DNA of 64,000 nucleotides from Janthinobacterium rivuli (GCF_009208735.1 NZ_WFLJ01000011.1:62001-126000); one strand, 5' to 3'. Shown: positions 51,890-61,952, counted from the stretch's first letter. The notes: generated by a model not told the origin, from the sequence alone. Numbers and translations are program-made.

Positions 51890-53170
51890 CTACTTTGTGG
51901 TGGAAACCACAAGTCTTGCCTGGCGTTGTGCCTTGAAGTAGCGCCAGGCCACCACGATGCCCAGGGTTTGCATGATGGCGCACAGGAAGAAGGTGCTGCC
52001 GATGCGCCAGTCTTGCGGCGGCAAGTGGCTCACTTCACCGAGGATCATGCTGCCGAGCAAAGGCATGATGATAATGCCCAGGCTGCTGATCGATTGCAGG
52101 GAACCCATCAGTTCGCCCTGTTCGCTGGCGTTCGATGACTTCGAGATGATGCCTTGCAGGGCCGGTCCGGCGGCAAAGGCCAGCAGGTTGCACAGGATCA
52201 GCGCATACATCATCCAGCCCTGCGTCGCCAGGCCGTACAGCAAATAGGTGAGCGCGCCCGACGCCATGCCCAGCAGGGACAGCCGCACTTCGCCAAAACG
52301 CTTGATGAGTATGCCCAGCAAGCCCGCCTGCACGACGGCCGCGCACAGGCCCACGCAGAACAGGGCGATGCCGTTCTGGCGCGGCGTCCAGTCGAAGCGG
52401 AAATGCGTGTACAGCACCCAGGTGGTGTTGAGCATCATTTGCGCAAACGTCATCAGGCCGAAGGCCAGCACCAGGCCGCGGATTTCCACGCGGCGCACCA
52501 GCTTGAGCAGGGCGGCAAACGGGTTGATGCGCGACAGGGTGAAGGGGGCGCGGGGACCCGGCTGCAGCGATTCGGGCACGCAGAAATAGCCGTAGATGAA
52601 ATTGGCCGCCGACAGGCCCGCCGCCACGTAAAACGGCAGGTGCAGATTGATCTCGCCCAGCAGGCCGCCCAGCATGGGCCCGCAAATGAAGCCCAGGCCA
52701 AAGGCCGCGCCGATCTTGCCGAAACTCTTGGCGCGGTTGTCGGGCGTGGAAACGTCGGAAGCGTAGGCGGACGCGACCGACATGCTGGCCGACGAGACGC
52801 CGCCGATGATGCGGCCGATGAACAGGCAGGCCAGGTTTGGCGCCCAGCCCGTGGCGAGGAAGTTGATGCCCATGCCGGCCATCGAGTACAGCAGCACGGG
52901 ACGGCGTCCCACGCGGTCGCTGATGGCGCCCAGCATGGGCATGAAGATGAATTGCAGCAAGCCGAACACGGCCGCCATGATGCCGTACCAGAACGCTTGC
53001 TCATCCTTGCCGCTGACAAAGTCGCCGATCAGGATGGGCAGCACGGGCACCACCAGGCCGATGCCCAGCATGTCGATGAAGACGCAGACGAGGATGAAAT
53101 TGAGGTTGCCGGCGCGCGCGGGCGCGGCGGCGGACGGGGAGTGGCTGTCGGGGCTGGTTTTATCGGACAT
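51890..53170 (-). CDS. MFS efflux transporter, TetA-like
   Basis: The 426-residue protein has twelve hydrophobic helices and the MFS motif A GAISDRVGRRPVLL (near residue 80), with the DHA1/TCR/Tet character (CVFIDMLGIGLVVPVLPILI at the start). Members export tetracycline or other drugs. ATG 53170 is used because the upstream frame extends into the HD gene and is not membrane-like. There is no TetR gene adjacent, so a resistance role is unproven. Confidence 0.88.
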   Translation of the reverse strand: MSDKTSPDSHSPSAAAPARAGNLNFILVCVFIDMLGIGLVVPVLPILIGDFVSGKDEQAFWYGIMAAVFGLLQFIFMPMLGAISDRVGRRPVLLYSMAGMGINFLATGWAPNLACLFIGRIIGGVSSASMSVASAYASDVSTPDNRAKSFGKIGAAFGLGFICGPMLGGLLGEINLHLPFYVAAGLSAANFIYGYFCVPESLQPGPRAPFTLSRINPFAALLKLVRRVEIRGLVLAFGLMTFAQMMLNTTWVLYTHFRFDWTPRQNGIALFCVGLCAAVVQAGLLGILIKRFGEVRLSLLGMASGALTYLLYGLATQGWMMYALILCNLLAFAAGPALQGIISKSSNASEQGELMGSLQSISSLGIIIMPLLGSMILGEVSHLPPQDWRIGSTFFLCAIMQTLGIVVAWRYFKAQRQARLVVSTTK

Positions 53171-53289
53171 GCATGCTTTCGGCGCGTTGGCAAAGCGCCG
53201 GCGCGTTGCAGGTTCCTGCTGGCGCGCGGCGCGATAGCTGAGGCTTGCATTATAGACAGCATGGGCCATGCTGGCTATCGCCACCCATG

Positions 53290-53940
53290 TCAGTGCGCAA
53301 TTCCCCATTCGTCGGCAAAGGCGGCGCGGAAATCCGTCAGCACGGCCAGCCGCTGTTCGGCCAGGGCGCGGCCGGCCGCCGTCTGCATCTTGCCGGGCAG
53401 TTTGTCGAGCTTGGTGACGATATGGTCGAGCGCGTATGCCTTGTCGTCGAGTTCGCGATGCCGGGCCAGCGGATCGCTGCCATGCGCCAGCGCGCTCTCC
53501 ATGCGCGCGGCCGTGTAAAACAGGCGCGCCAGCCCCACGGCGCCCAGCGCGTCGATGCGGTCGGCATCTTGCACGATTTGCGCTTCGATCGTGTGCGGCG
53601 GCAGATTGGCGGAAAAACTGTGCGTCTCGATGGCGTGGGCCACGCCGGCCAGTTTTTCTGGTGGAAAATCCAGTTCCGCCAGCTGGCGGCACGCCAGCGC
53701 GGCCGCCTGGCGCGAGGCCAGATGGCGTTCCGGGTGGTTTTTCGGCAAGTTGACCAGGTCGTGCAGGTAGCAGGCGGCCATCACGGTGAGGGTGTCCGCT
53801 TCCACGTGGTCCCGCAGCAGGGCGCTGGCATTGCGCCAGACGCGGTGCAGGTGGTTGAGGTCGTGGGCGCTGTCATCGCCCAGGCCGGCCGAGGCCAGCG
53901 CCAGCAGGCGTGGCTGCCATTGAGAAAGCAAAGAGTGCAT
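53290..53940 (-). CDS. HD domain phosphohydrolase (YedJ-like)
   Basis: The 216-residue protein has an HD domain with HDLNHLHRVW (26-35), YLHDLVNLPK (H60-D61) and a later DADRIDALGAVGLAR, the metal-ligand pattern of single-domain YedJ-like phosphohydrolases. The nucleotide or phosphoester substrate is unknown. ATG 53940 is chosen as the first Met giving the family N terminus; the ribosome binding site is weak. Confidence 0.85.
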   Translation of the reverse strand: MHSLLSQWQPRLLALASAGLGDDSAHDLNHLHRVWRNASALLRDHVEADTLTVMAACYLHDLVNLPKNHPERHLASRQAAALACRQLAELDFPPEKLAGVAHAIETHSFSANLPPHTIEAQIVQDADRIDALGAVGLARLFYTAARMESALAHGSDPLARHRELDDKAYALDHIVTKLDKLPGKMQTAAGRALAEQRLAVLTDFRAAFADEWGIAH

Positions 53941-54236
53941 GGTGCAAAGTTGTAAAAAGCAGGGGCCGCCAGTGTGGCATAAAACGTCGCCGCGTGCGGT
54001 GGCAAGCCTGGCACTGCTGCGTGCCGTATTCACCACACAACTTGCATTTGTGAAAAGATTTGGTCAGGTGACCGCTCTTTTTTAGTGCATGTAAAATTTA
54101 CATGGGGTAACATTGCCGCACGGAAATTAGAGGCATAAGCTAATTGCGAGAAAGTATTTGCAAAAACATACAAGTGGCTGCCATGCCGTCGTGCATGCTT
54201 GGCCTGCGCCCCAGGCGAGTTAACTAAAGGATTATC
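53941..54236. promoter_or_regulatory. Intergenic region upstream of cheW with two dyads
   Basis: This 296-bp gap between divergent genes has a 17-bp inverted repeat CATGTAAA-A-TTTACATG (54088-54104) and a dyad GGTCA-GG-TGACC (54062-54073). AAGGAT precedes cheW. A sigma-28-like TAAAATTT...GCCG is present but with a 15-nt spacer instead of 11. Nothing else is recognised. Confidence 0.4.
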
Positions 54237-54728
54237 ATGAACACCAATTCCAGCGACACCGGCGCAACCGTTGCCAAGGCTGCCGAATACCTGGCCTTTA
54301 CCCTGGGCCAGGAAGAGTATGGCATCGACATCCAGAAAGTCAGCGAAATCCGCAGCTATGAAACGCCGACCCGCATCGCCAACGCCCCCGAGTTCGTCAA
54401 GGGCGTGGTCAACCTGCGCGGCATCATCGTGCCGATCGTCGACATGCGCATCAAGTTCAACCTGGGCACGCCCAGCTATGACCAGTTCACCGTCGTCATC
54501 ATCCTCAATATCGGCAACCGCGTCGTCGGCATGGTCGTCGACCGCGTCTCCGACGTCACCACCCTGATGCCGGAACAGATCAAGCCGGCGCCGGACATGG
54601 GCCGTTCGATCAACACGGAGTACGTGATCGGCTTGGGCACCATCGACGAGCGCATGTTGATTCTGGTCGATATCGACCAGCTGATGTCCAGCGCCGACAT
54701 GGGCCTCATCGAGAAGCTTGCCGCCTAA
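54237..54728 (+). CDS. cheW: Chemotaxis coupling protein CheW
   Basis: CheW links chemoreceptors to the kinase CheA. The 163-residue protein has the CheW/SH3-like fold: YLAFTLGQEEYGIDI, VNLRGIIVPIVDMRIKF, and VVDRVSDVTTL. Length is typical. Two chemoreceptor genes follow on the same strand, separated by 226 bp with a large hairpin; cheA is not in the window. Confidence 0.95.
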   Translation: MNTNSSDTGATVAKAAEYLAFTLGQEEYGIDIQKVSEIRSYETPTRIANAPEFVKGVVNLRGIIVPIVDMRIKFNLGTPSYDQFTVVIILNIGNRVVGMVVDRVSDVTTLMPEQIKPAPDMGRSINTEYVIGLGTIDERMLILVDIDQLMSSADMGLIEKLAA

Positions 54729-54822
54729 GTTTTTGCTGAAGGTCAGTCGGCTAAGTTTGTTGGAAACAATTGACTCTCGACATTGCTTGGTATTTCTGCA
54801 AGGCGCACGCTAACGCCTTTCC

Positions 54823-54852
54823 TGGCGCACGGTTCAGCTGAACCGTGCGCCA
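54823..54852 (+). terminator. Perfect 30-bp palindrome after cheW
   Basis: TGGCGCACGGTTCAG and its exact reverse complement meet at 54837/54838, giving a 15-bp perfect dyad. It is about 95 bp past cheW. The T-rich stretch after it is broken (GTTTCACATCAGTTTT), so it is a plausible terminator for cheW or a protein-binding site. Confidence 0.6.
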
Positions 54853-54954
54853 GTTTCACATCAGTTTTACTTTTTACGCCCGTTTCGCCATGGCAGCCAG
54901 CCCGCACAGCGCGAAACTGCCAGCCATGGCATCAGGGCTCTTTAGGATAGTCAC

Positions 54955-56583
54955 ATGAATGTATTACGCAACGTCAGCATCGGTGTCCGCCTCGGACTCG
55001 GTTTTGCCGTGATTTTGCTGTTTTCCATGCTCATTACGGGCATCAGCGTCTGGCGCCTGCACGACGTGGCCAGCGCCACGCGCGTCATGATGGAGCAACC
55101 GCTGGCCAAGGAACGCTATATTTCCGACTGGTATGGCCGTATCGACAGCGCCGTGCGCCGCACCATCGCCATTGCCCGCAGCAGCGACACGTCGCTCAGT
55201 GGCTATTTCGCCGAAGAATCGAAAGTCTCGTCGTCCAGCTCGGCGGAGCTGCAAAAGAAAATCGAGGCGCTGATCGACAAGCCCGAGGAAAAAGCCATGT
55301 TCGCGGGCTTGCTGGAACAGCGCAAGGTGTACATCGGCTCGCGCGACCAGGTCTACAAGCTGAAGGGCGAAGCGCAGGTCGAGGCCGCCAACGAGGTGTT
55401 TGAAAAGACCTTCGTGCCGGCCGCCGCGAAATACCAGAAGATGGTCTCGGACTTGCTGGAACACCAGCGCGCCACGATCGACACGACGGCGCGCGAGATC
55501 GACGCCGTCGCCAATACCAGCCGCAACCTGATGCTGGTGCTGGCCGCGCTGGCGCTGGCTTTTGGCGTCGTCTGCGCCTGGGTCTTGACGATGGGCATCG
55601 TGCGTCCTCTGCGCACGGCCGTGGACATCGCCCGCAAGGTGGCCGATGGCGACTTGACGGCACAGATCGACGCCAGCGCCAAGGATGAAACGGGACAATT
55701 GCTGCAAGCGTTGAAGGACATGAACACGAGCCTGCTCAACATCGTCGGCGAAGTGCGCAGCGGCACGGACAGCATCGCCACGTCGTCGACGCAGATTGCC
55801 GCCGGCAACCAGGACCTGTCTTCCCGCACGGAAGAGCAGGCCGGCTCGCTGGAAGAGACGGCGTCGTCGATGGAAGAGCTGACTTCCACCGTGAAACAGA
55901 ATGCGGACAATGCGCGCCAGGCCAACCAGTTGGCGGCCTCGGCGGCGCAAGTGGCCGTCAAGGGCGGCGAAGTCGTGGCGCAGGTGGTGGGCACGATGGA
56001 ATCGATCAATGCGTCGTCAAACAAGATCGTCGACATCATCAGCGTGATTGACGGCATCGCCTTCCAGACGAATATCCTGGCCTTGAATGCGGCCGTGGAA
56101 GCGGCGCGTGCCGGCGAGCAGGGCCGTGGCTTCGCCGTCGTGGCGTCCGAGGTGCGCAACCTGGCGCAGCGTTCGGCCAGCGCCGCGAAAGAGATCAAGA
56201 CCCTGATCGGCGCGTCCGTCGAGCAAGTCAACGCGGGCAGCATGCTGGTGGCGCAAGCCGGTTCGACCATGAACGACATCGTCGACAGCGTGCAGCGCGT
56301 GAGCGACATCATCACGGAAATCACGGCGGCCAGCAGCGAGCAAAGCGTGGGCATCGACGAGATCAACCGCGCCATCGGGCAGATGGATGCCGTGACGCAA
56401 CAAAATGCGGCGCTGGTGGAAGAGTCGGCGGCGGCCGCCGAATCGATGCAGCATCAGGCACATAACCTGGCGCAGGTCGTCAGCGTGTTCAAGCTCAATG
56501 GCCAGCCAGCCAAGGTCAGCGGCGCGAACGTACTGAAACGCCCGGCGGCGCCACAAAACGCCTTGCGCATCGGCACACGCTGA
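54955..56583 (+). CDS. Methyl-accepting chemotaxis protein (tandem copy 1)
   Basis: The 542-residue chemoreceptor has a TM segment (10-31), a periplasmic four-helix-bundle ligand domain (about 32-185), TM2 (about 190-212), HAMP (213-265), and a cytoplasmic signalling domain with the hairpin tip [20 protein letters not shown]. It lacks the C-terminal NWETF tail that tethers CheR/CheB. The HAMP and cytoplasmic part are nearly identical to the next gene, while the ligand domains differ in sequence, so the copies should sense different signals. Confidence 0.95.
   Translation: MNVLRNVSIGVRLGLGFAVILLFSMLITGISVWRLHDVASATRVMMEQPLAKERYISDWYGRIDSAVRRTIAIARSSDTSLSGYFAEESKVSSSSSAELQKKIEALIDKPEEKAMFAGLLEQRKVYIGSRDQVYKLKGEAQVEAANEVFEKTFVPAAAKYQKMVSDLLEHQRATIDTTAREIDAVANTSRNLMLVLAALALAFGVVCAWVLTMGIVRPLRTAVDIARKVADGDLTAQIDASAKDETGQLLQALKDMNTSLLNIVGEVRSGTDSIATSSTQIAAGNQDLSSRTEEQAGSLEETASSMEELTSTVKQNADNARQANQLAASAAQVAVKGGEVVAQVVGTMESINASSNKIVDIISVIDGIAFQTNILALNAAVEAARAGEQGRGFAVVASEVRNLAQRSASAAKEIKTLIGASVEQVNAGSMLVAQAGSTMNDIVDSVQRVSDIITEITAASSEQSVGIDEINRAIGQMDAVTQQNAALVEESAAAAESMQHQAHNLAQVVSVFKLNGQPAKVSGANVLKRPAAPQNALRIGTR
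55585..56500 (+). repeat. Repeat unit A: HAMP/signalling part of chemoreceptor 1, matching 57293-58208
   Basis: The region from the end of TM2 to the FKL segment aligns without gaps with the second receptor at an offset of 1708 bp and differs at very few residues (G/S, S/T, Q/E near HAMP's end). Upstream ligand domains are more divergent. It is either a recent tandem duplication or maintained by gene conversion. Confidence 0.85.
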
Positions 56584-56590
56584 TGCTCGC

Positions 56591-56615
56591 GCGGCTGCCC
56601 GTGCAGCCGCTTTTT
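56591..56615 (+). terminator. Rho-independent terminator between the two chemoreceptor genes
   Basis: An 8-bp perfect stem GCGGCTGC / GCAGCCGC with loop CCGT is followed by five T, 7 bp after the first receptor stop. Confidence 0.85.
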
Positions 56616-56662
56616 GCCGTCCCCTTTTATATAGTCTGGTTCCGCTTTTTTAGGATATTCAC

Positions 56663-58309
56663 ATGAATTTGTTAAGAAACGTCAGTATTGGTGTGCGCCT
56701 CGGCCTGGGTTTTGCCGTGATCTTGCTGTTTTCCATGCTCATCACGGGCATCAGCGTGTGGCGCTTGCACGATGTGGCCATGGCCACGCGCACCATGATG
56801 GAATTACCGCTGGCGAAGGAACGCTATATTTCCGACTGGTACGCGAAGATCGACAGCGGCGTGCGCCGCACCACGGCCATCGCGCGCAGCAGCGACACGA
56901 CACTGGGCGCGTATTTTGCGGAAGAGGCCAAGCAATCGTCCGTCGTCTCGGGTGAGTTGCAAAAGAAAATCGAAGCCTTGATTTCCAGCCCGGAAGAAAA
57001 GGAACTGTTCCGCCTGGTGAGCGAACAGCGCAAGGTTTACCTCGATTCGCGCGCGCAAGTGTCGAAGCTGAAGGCCGATGGACAGGAAGCCGAGGCAGAA
57101 AAGGCGTTCCAGGGCATCTTCGTGCCCGGTTCGACGCAATACCTGAAAGTGGTCAACGACATGCTGCAGCATCAGCGCGCCAGCATCGACACGACGGCGC
57201 GCGAGATCGACGAGGTCGCCAAGACGAGCCGCAACTTGCTGCTGACCCTGGCGCTGCTGGCGCTGGGCTTTGGCGTCGTCTGTGCCTGGCTGTTGACGAT
57301 GGGCATCGTGCGCCCCCTGCGCACGGCCGTGGACATCGCCCGCAAGGTGGCCGATGGCGACTTGACGGCGCAGATCGACGCCAGCGCCAAGGATGAAACG
57401 GGACAATTGCTGCAAGCGTTGAAGGACATGAACACAAGCCTGCTCAACATCGTCAGCGAAGTGCGCACGGGTACGGACAGCATCGCCACCTCGTCGACGG
57501 AAATTGCCGCCGGCAACCAGGACCTGTCTTCCCGCACGGAAGAGCAGGCCGGCTCGCTGGAAGAGACGGCGTCGTCGATGGAAGAGCTGACTTCCACCGT
57601 GAAGCAGAATGCGGACAATGCGCGCCAGGCCAACCAGTTGGCGGCCTCGGCGGCGCAAGTGGCCGTCAAGGGCGGCGAAGTCGTGGCGCAGGTGGTGGGC
57701 ACGATGGAATCGATCAACGCTTCGTCGAACAAGATCGTCGACATCATCAGTGTCATTGATGGCATCGCCTTCCAGACGAATATCCTGGCCCTGAATGCGG
57801 CCGTGGAAGCGGCCCGTGCCGGCGAGCAGGGCCGTGGCTTCGCCGTCGTGGCGTCCGAGGTGCGCAACCTGGCGCAGCGTTCGGCCAGCGCCGCGAAAGA
57901 GATCAAGACCCTGATCGGCGCTTCCGTGGAGCAAGTCAACGCGGGCAGCATGCTGGTGGCGCAAGCCGGTTCGACCATGAACGACATCGTCGACAGCGTG
58001 CAGCGCGTGAGCGACATCATCACGGAAATCACGGCGGCCAGCAGCGAGCAAAGCGTGGGCATCGACGAGATCAACCGCGCCATCGGCCAGATGGATGCCG
58101 TCACGCAACAAAATGCGGCCCTGGTGGAAGAGTCGGCGGCGGCCGCCGAATCGATGCAGCACCAGGCACACAACCTGGCGCAAGTGGTCAGCGTGTTTAA
58201 ACTGAGTGGCCAGCAGGCCGGCGCAAGCGGCTTGAAGGGCGTCAATAGTACCGCCCGCCCGGCAGCCAAGGCACCGCAAGAAGCGTTGCGGATCGGCCGC
58301 GCCGCTTAA
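56663..58309 (+). CDS. Methyl-accepting chemotaxis protein (tandem copy 2)
   Basis: The 548-residue chemoreceptor has the same architecture as the upstream copy: TM1 (10-31), four-helix-bundle ligand domain, TM2, HAMP (213-265) and cytoplasmic hairpin. The ligand domain is about 60-70 percent similar to copy 1 by eye and the signalling part is almost identical. The translation-start region TTTAGGATATTCAC-ATG is shared with copy 1. No NWETF tail. Confidence 0.95.
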   Translation: MNLLRNVSIGVRLGLGFAVILLFSMLITGISVWRLHDVAMATRTMMELPLAKERYISDWYAKIDSGVRRTTAIARSSDTTLGAYFAEEAKQSSVVSGELQKKIEALISSPEEKELFRLVSEQRKVYLDSRAQVSKLKADGQEAEAEKAFQGIFVPGSTQYLKVVNDMLQHQRASIDTTAREIDEVAKTSRNLLLTLALLALGFGVVCAWLLTMGIVRPLRTAVDIARKVADGDLTAQIDASAKDETGQLLQALKDMNTSLLNIVSEVRTGTDSIATSSTEIAAGNQDLSSRTEEQAGSLEETASSMEELTSTVKQNADNARQANQLAASAAQVAVKGGEVVAQVVGTMESINASSNKIVDIISVIDGIAFQTNILALNAAVEAARAGEQGRGFAVVASEVRNLAQRSASAAKEIKTLIGASVEQVNAGSMLVAQAGSTMNDIVDSVQRVSDIITEITAASSEQSVGIDEINRAIGQMDAVTQQNAALVEESAAAAESMQHQAHNLAQVVSVFKLSGQQAGASGLKGVNSTARPAAKAPQEALRIGRAA

Positions 58310-58314
58310 GTTGC

Positions 58315-58851
58315 TTACCCCGTAACGGCTGGGGTCAGACCCGGCGGGTCTGCCCCCCGATCAATCGCCAACTGCGACAGCCGGTCCGCCTCGCCATTCC
58401 TGTGGCGCGGCAGCCAGCGCAAGCTCACCTCCGTGAATTGTTCCAGCAGGGCCACCACGGTGGCCCTTTGTACTTCCAGTCCCTTGGCGCCGACCGGCGT
58501 CGTCCCCAGCACGTCATTGATCACCACCTGGCTGTCGCCGTACAGCAGCAGTTGCACGGGCGGCGGGCGCACGCCCAGCGCCGTGCGCAGCACGGCCGTC
58601 AGGGCCGCATATTCCGCATCGCTGCTGCTGCCATAACCGGCCGCCTCGCTCACTTCGATACGCTCGCCGTTTGGTCCCAGCAGCAGGGCGCCTATGCCCA
58701 GCTTGCCCGGGTTCGGGTGGGCGGAGCCGTCGAACCAGCCGCGCCAGGCCAGCGGGCCGCCGTGGTCCTGGCGACTGAGCGCCAGTTGCGCGCGGCGCGC
58801 CTGCATCCTGGCTTCCTTGCGCTGTTTGCGCGCCTGCGCTTCCGCCGTCAT
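58315..58851 (-). CDS. RNase HI-like (reverse-transcriptase-type) domain protein
   Basis: The 178-residue protein has the RNase H fold with acidic catalytic residues D41 (WFDGSAHP), E80 (SDAEYAAL), D106 (YGDSQVVIND) and D156 (GEADRLSQLA). The Lys/Arg-rich N-terminal tail (1-30) resembles nucleic-acid-binding extensions. Such proteins may cleave RNA in RNA-DNA hybrids or act on other substrates. The ATG at 58851 overlaps the upstream gene's stop (58848-58851). The last codons run through a palindromic repeat GGGGTCAGACCC...GGGTCTGCCCC. Confidence 0.82.
   Translation of the reverse strand: MTAEAQARKQRKEARMQARRAQLALSRQDHGGPLAWRGWFDGSAHPNPGKLGIGALLLGPNGERIEVSEAAGYGSSSDAEYAALTAVLRTALGVRPPPVQLLLYGDSQVVINDVLGTTPVGAKGLEVQRATVVALLEQFTEVSLRWLPRHRNGEADRLSQLAIDRGADPPGLTPAVTG
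58331..58356. repeat. GGGGTCAGACCC-type palindromic repeat at the 3' end of the RNase H-like gene
   Basis: GGGGTCAGACCC, GGC, then GGGTCTGCCCC form a 12/11-bp hairpin (one base missing on the right). It encodes the last residues before the stop codon. It resembles a palindromic motif I associate with intergenic repeats in proteobacteria, but I see no second copy here. Confidence 0.5.
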
Positions 58852-59201
58852 GGCTTGATCAGCAAGGTATCGATCAGGCTGCCGATCCAGCACGCGACCA
58901 GCACACCCACGGCCACCGTCATGGCGGGGCCGTCGTTGGCGGAGAGCGCATCGACTTTTTCCGCGATCAGCTGCACGTCGAGGGGCAGGGCGCCGCTGTC
59001 GATCTGTGCCATTATTTGGTCCAAGCGTGCCATGATCTGGCGCAATACGAGTACCAGCGCGATGAGGGCGGGCACGAGGAAGAGGCAGCCGCGCGCCTGG
59101 CGTTTTAATAAGAAATGCCCGCTGCCGGGAAACACGAGGCCCGACAGCAGCAGCGCCTGCGTGCGTTTGGATATGGATGAAGGTGAGGGGGAGCCGCTCA
59201 T
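58848..59201 (-). CDS. Small membrane protein of unknown function
   Basis: The 117-residue protein is not recognised. It has hydrophobic segments at about 17-30 and 38-54 (LFLVPALIALVLVLR) and at 93-113 (AVAVGVLVACWIGSLIDTLL), so it is probably an inner-membrane protein of two or three helices, with a polar loop between. It overlaps the RNase H-like gene by 4 bp and is probably co-transcribed with it. Confidence 0.65.
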   Translation of the reverse strand: MSGSPSPSSISKRTQALLLSGLVFPGSGHFLLKRQARGCLFLVPALIALVLVLRQIMARLDQIMAQIDSGALPLDVQLIAEKVDALSANDGPAMTVAVGVLVACWIGSLIDTLLIKP

Positions 59202-59237
59202 GCGCGCCTTGTGTAGAGGAAAGAGCGGCCCATCATA

Positions 59238-61922
59238 CTATTGCCAGCCGAATTTGCGCAGATAGTAGCGTTTCATCAAGGTCGTCAGCAGGGTGTAGCA
59301 GACGAGGATGCCCAGCAGCCAGGGGAAGTAGCCCAAGGGCAACGCTTGCAGCTTGAAGTAGGTCGCGAGCGGACCCATCGGCAGGAACACGCCCACGGCC
59401 ATGATGGCGGTGGTGGCCACCAGCAGGGGCACGGAGGCGATGCTGTCGATGAAGGGCAGCTTGGGCGTGCGGATCAGGTGCACGATCAGTGTCTGCGTCA
59501 ACAGCCCCACGACGAACCAGCCGGACTGGAACAGGGTTTGCTGTTCCGGGGTATTCGCGCCGAACACATGCCACATCAAAATAAACGTGCTGATGTCGAA
59601 GATCGAGCTGATGGGCCCAAAAAACACCATGAAGCGGCCGATGTCGCGCGGGTTCCAGCTCAGCGGCTGCTGTATCAGTTCGGCGTCGACATTGTCGAAC
59701 GGGATGGCGATCTGCGACACGTCATACAGCAGGTTTTGCACCAGCAAGTGCAGCGGCAGCATGGGCAGGAACGGTAAAAAGGCGCTGGCCACCAGCACGG
59801 AAAACACATTGCCGAAGTTCGAGCTGGCCGTCATGCGGATGTATTTGAGCATGTTGCTGAAGGTGCGGCGGCCTTCCAGCACGCCTTCTTCCAGCACCAT
59901 CAGGCTTTTTTCCAGCAGGATGATGTCGGCCGCTTCCTTGGCGATATCGACGGCCGAATCGACGGAAATGCCGATATCGGCCGCGCGCAGGGCGGGCGCG
60001 TCATTGATGCCGTCGCCCATGAAGCCGACGATGTGGCCATTGCCGCGCAGGGCGCGCACGAGGCGCTCCTTGTGCAGCGGGCTGAGCTTGGCAAATACGG
60101 TGTTGTCTTCGGCCGCGCGGGCCAGGGTGGCGTCGTCCATGTCGTCCAGTTGCGGGCCTTGCAGCACGCCATGCACGGCCAGGCCCACTTCGCGGCAAAT
60201 CTTTGCCGTTACCAGGTGGTTGTCGCCCGTCAATACTTTCACGGTCACGCCGTGTTCCGCCAGCGCGCGCAGGGCGGGCGCCGTCGATTCCTTTGGCGGA
60301 TCGAGAAACGCGACATAGCCGATCAGCGTGAGCGCCGTTTCATCGGCCACGCCGTACACGGTTTTATGCGGCGGCACTTCCTTGACGGCCACGGCCACCA
60401 CTCTTAAACCTTCCGCATTCAGGCCGTGCGTGGTTTCCAGCACCTTGGCCAGCAGGGCCGCGTCGAGCGGAATATTCACGCCGCCCAGGCGCAGGTGGCT
60501 GCAGGCGGCGAGGATTTCCTCGACGGCGCCCTTGCAGATCAGCTCATGGTGATCGTCGCGTTCGGAGACGACGACGGACATGCGGCGGCGCACGAAATCA
60601 AACGGGATTTCATCGACTTTCACATAATCGCGGGCCAGCTGCATTTCCGTCTGCAATTCCACATGGTCGAGCACGGCGCGGTCCAGCAGGTTTTTCAAGC
60701 CCGTCTGGTAGTGGCTGTTCAGGTAGGCGAATTGCAGCACTTCGTCGGACGGTTGGCCGAACACGTCGGTATGGCGTTCGAGCACGATCTTGTCCTGCGT
60801 CAAGGTGCCCGTCTTGTCCGTGCACAGCACGTCCATGGCGCCGAAGTTCTGGATGGCATCCAGGCGCTTGACGACGACTTTCTTTTTCGACAGTTTCACG
60901 GCACCCTTGGCCAGGGTGCTGGTGACGATCATGGGCAGCATTTCCGGCGTCAGACCGACGGCAACGGACAGGGCGAAGAGGAACGCTTCCATCCAGTCAC
61001 CCTTGGTCCAGCCATTGATGAGGAACACGAGCGGCGCCATCACGAGGGCGAAGCGGATCAAGAGCCAGCTGACGCTGTTCACGCCCGCCTCGAAGGCGGT
61101 GGGCGTGCGCTCGGTGGCCGTCACGCGCGTGGCGATGGTGCCGAAATACGTGCGGTTGCCCGTGGCCAGCACCAGCGCCGTGGCGGCGCCCGAGATCACG
61201 TTCGTGCCCATGAACAGCAGATTGGCCAGCTCCATCGGGTCGCGACCGGCGCCGTCGGCCAGCTCGGCCATCTTTTCCACGGGCAAGGATTCGCCCGTCA
61301 TGGCGGCCTGGCTGACGAACAGGTCTTTCGCGGACAGCAGGCGGCAGTCGGCGGGGATCATGTCGCCGGCCGACAGCACGATGAGGTCGCCCTGCACCAA
61401 CTGGCGGATCGGCAGCTCGATCTGCTGGCCATTGCGCAGAACGGTGGCCGTATTGCTGACCATGGCTTTCAGGCGCTCGGCGGCCCGGTTCGAGCGGCCT
61501 TCCTGCACGAAGCGCAGCAGGGTCGATAGAATCACCATGGTGCCGATGACGATGGTCGCCTTCGGGTCTTCCGTCAGGTAGGAAACGATGGCCAGCACGG
61601 TGAGCAGCAGGTTGAACGGATTCTTGTAGCACAGCCACAGATGCTGGTACCAGGCCAGCGGTTTTTCATGCTCGACCTCGTTCGGCCCCGTTTGCGCGCC
61701 GATCACTTGCGCTTCGGCATCGCGCAAGCCTTCCAGGCGCGTGTGCAGGCGGTTCAGGGCGCCGTCGAGGTCTTCATGGGCGGCGGCCAGCAGCTGGCGC
61801 GCCAGGTGGTCGGGCACGGGACGGGCCGTGCTGTTTTCCAATGGCATGGCGCGGCGGCGGAAGTTGCCGGCCGTATGGCGCTTGCGCAGGAACGATTCGA
61901 ATAAGCGGGTGAAGAGATTCAT
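59238..61922 (-). CDS. mgtA: Magnesium-translocating P-type ATPase MgtA
   Basis: MgtA imports Mg2+ across the inner membrane when it is scarce. The 894-residue P-type ATPase (ATG 61922) has the phosphorylation motif DKTGTLTQDKIVL near residue 370, the TGESLPVEK actuator loop, and GDGINDAPALR in the P domain; the N-terminal cytosolic extension and C-terminal hydrophobic block are those of the MgtA/MgtB group. AAAGGAAGAG precedes the ATG. A long structured leader and near-consensus promoter lie upstream. Confidence 0.96.
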   Translation of the reverse strand: MNLFTRLFESFLRKRHTAGNFRRRAMPLENSTARPVPDHLARQLLAAAHEDLDGALNRLHTRLEGLRDAEAQVIGAQTGPNEVEHEKPLAWYQHLWLCYKNPFNLLLTVLAIVSYLTEDPKATIVIGTMVILSTLLRFVQEGRSNRAAERLKAMVSNTATVLRNGQQIELPIRQLVQGDLIVLSAGDMIPADCRLLSAKDLFVSQAAMTGESLPVEKMAELADGAGRDPMELANLLFMGTNVISGAATALVLATGNRTYFGTIATRVTATERTPTAFEAGVNSVSWLLIRFALVMAPLVFLINGWTKGDWMEAFLFALSVAVGLTPEMLPMIVTSTLAKGAVKLSKKKVVVKRLDAIQNFGAMDVLCTDKTGTLTQDKIVLERHTDVFGQPSDEVLQFAYLNSHYQTGLKNLLDRAVLDHVELQTEMQLARDYVKVDEIPFDFVRRRMSVVVSERDDHHELICKGAVEEILAACSHLRLGGVNIPLDAALLAKVLETTHGLNAEGLRVVAVAVKEVPPHKTVYGVADETALTLIGYVAFLDPPKESTAPALRALAEHGVTVKVLTGDNHLVTAKICREVGLAVHGVLQGPQLDDMDDATLARAAEDNTVFAKLSPLHKERLVRALRGNGHIVGFMGDGINDAPALRAADIGISVDSAVDIAKEAADIILLEKSLMVLEEGVLEGRRTFSNMLKYIRMTASSNFGNVFSVLVASAFLPFLPMLPLHLLVQNLLYDVSQIAIPFDNVDAELIQQPLSWNPRDIGRFMVFFGPISSIFDISTFILMWHVFGANTPEQQTLFQSGWFVVGLLTQTLIVHLIRTPKLPFIDSIASVPLLVATTAIMAVGVFLPMGPLATYFKLQALPLGYFPWLLGILVCYTLLTTLMKRYYLRKFGWQ

Positions 61923-61952
61923 GCTCTTCCTTTCACGACGAGGTGTTGACGG

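Noticed and set aside
53171..53692. Fusion of the MFS transporter with an upstream region
   Set aside because: The long frame overlaps the HD gene on the same strand in another frame and gives a basic, non-membrane N terminus; ATG 53170 gives a normal MFS protein.
54088..54122. Sigma-28-like TAAAATTT...GCCG promoter before cheW
   Set aside because: The spacer is 15 nt rather than 11 and the -10 lacks ATAA, so I kept only the dyad as an observation.
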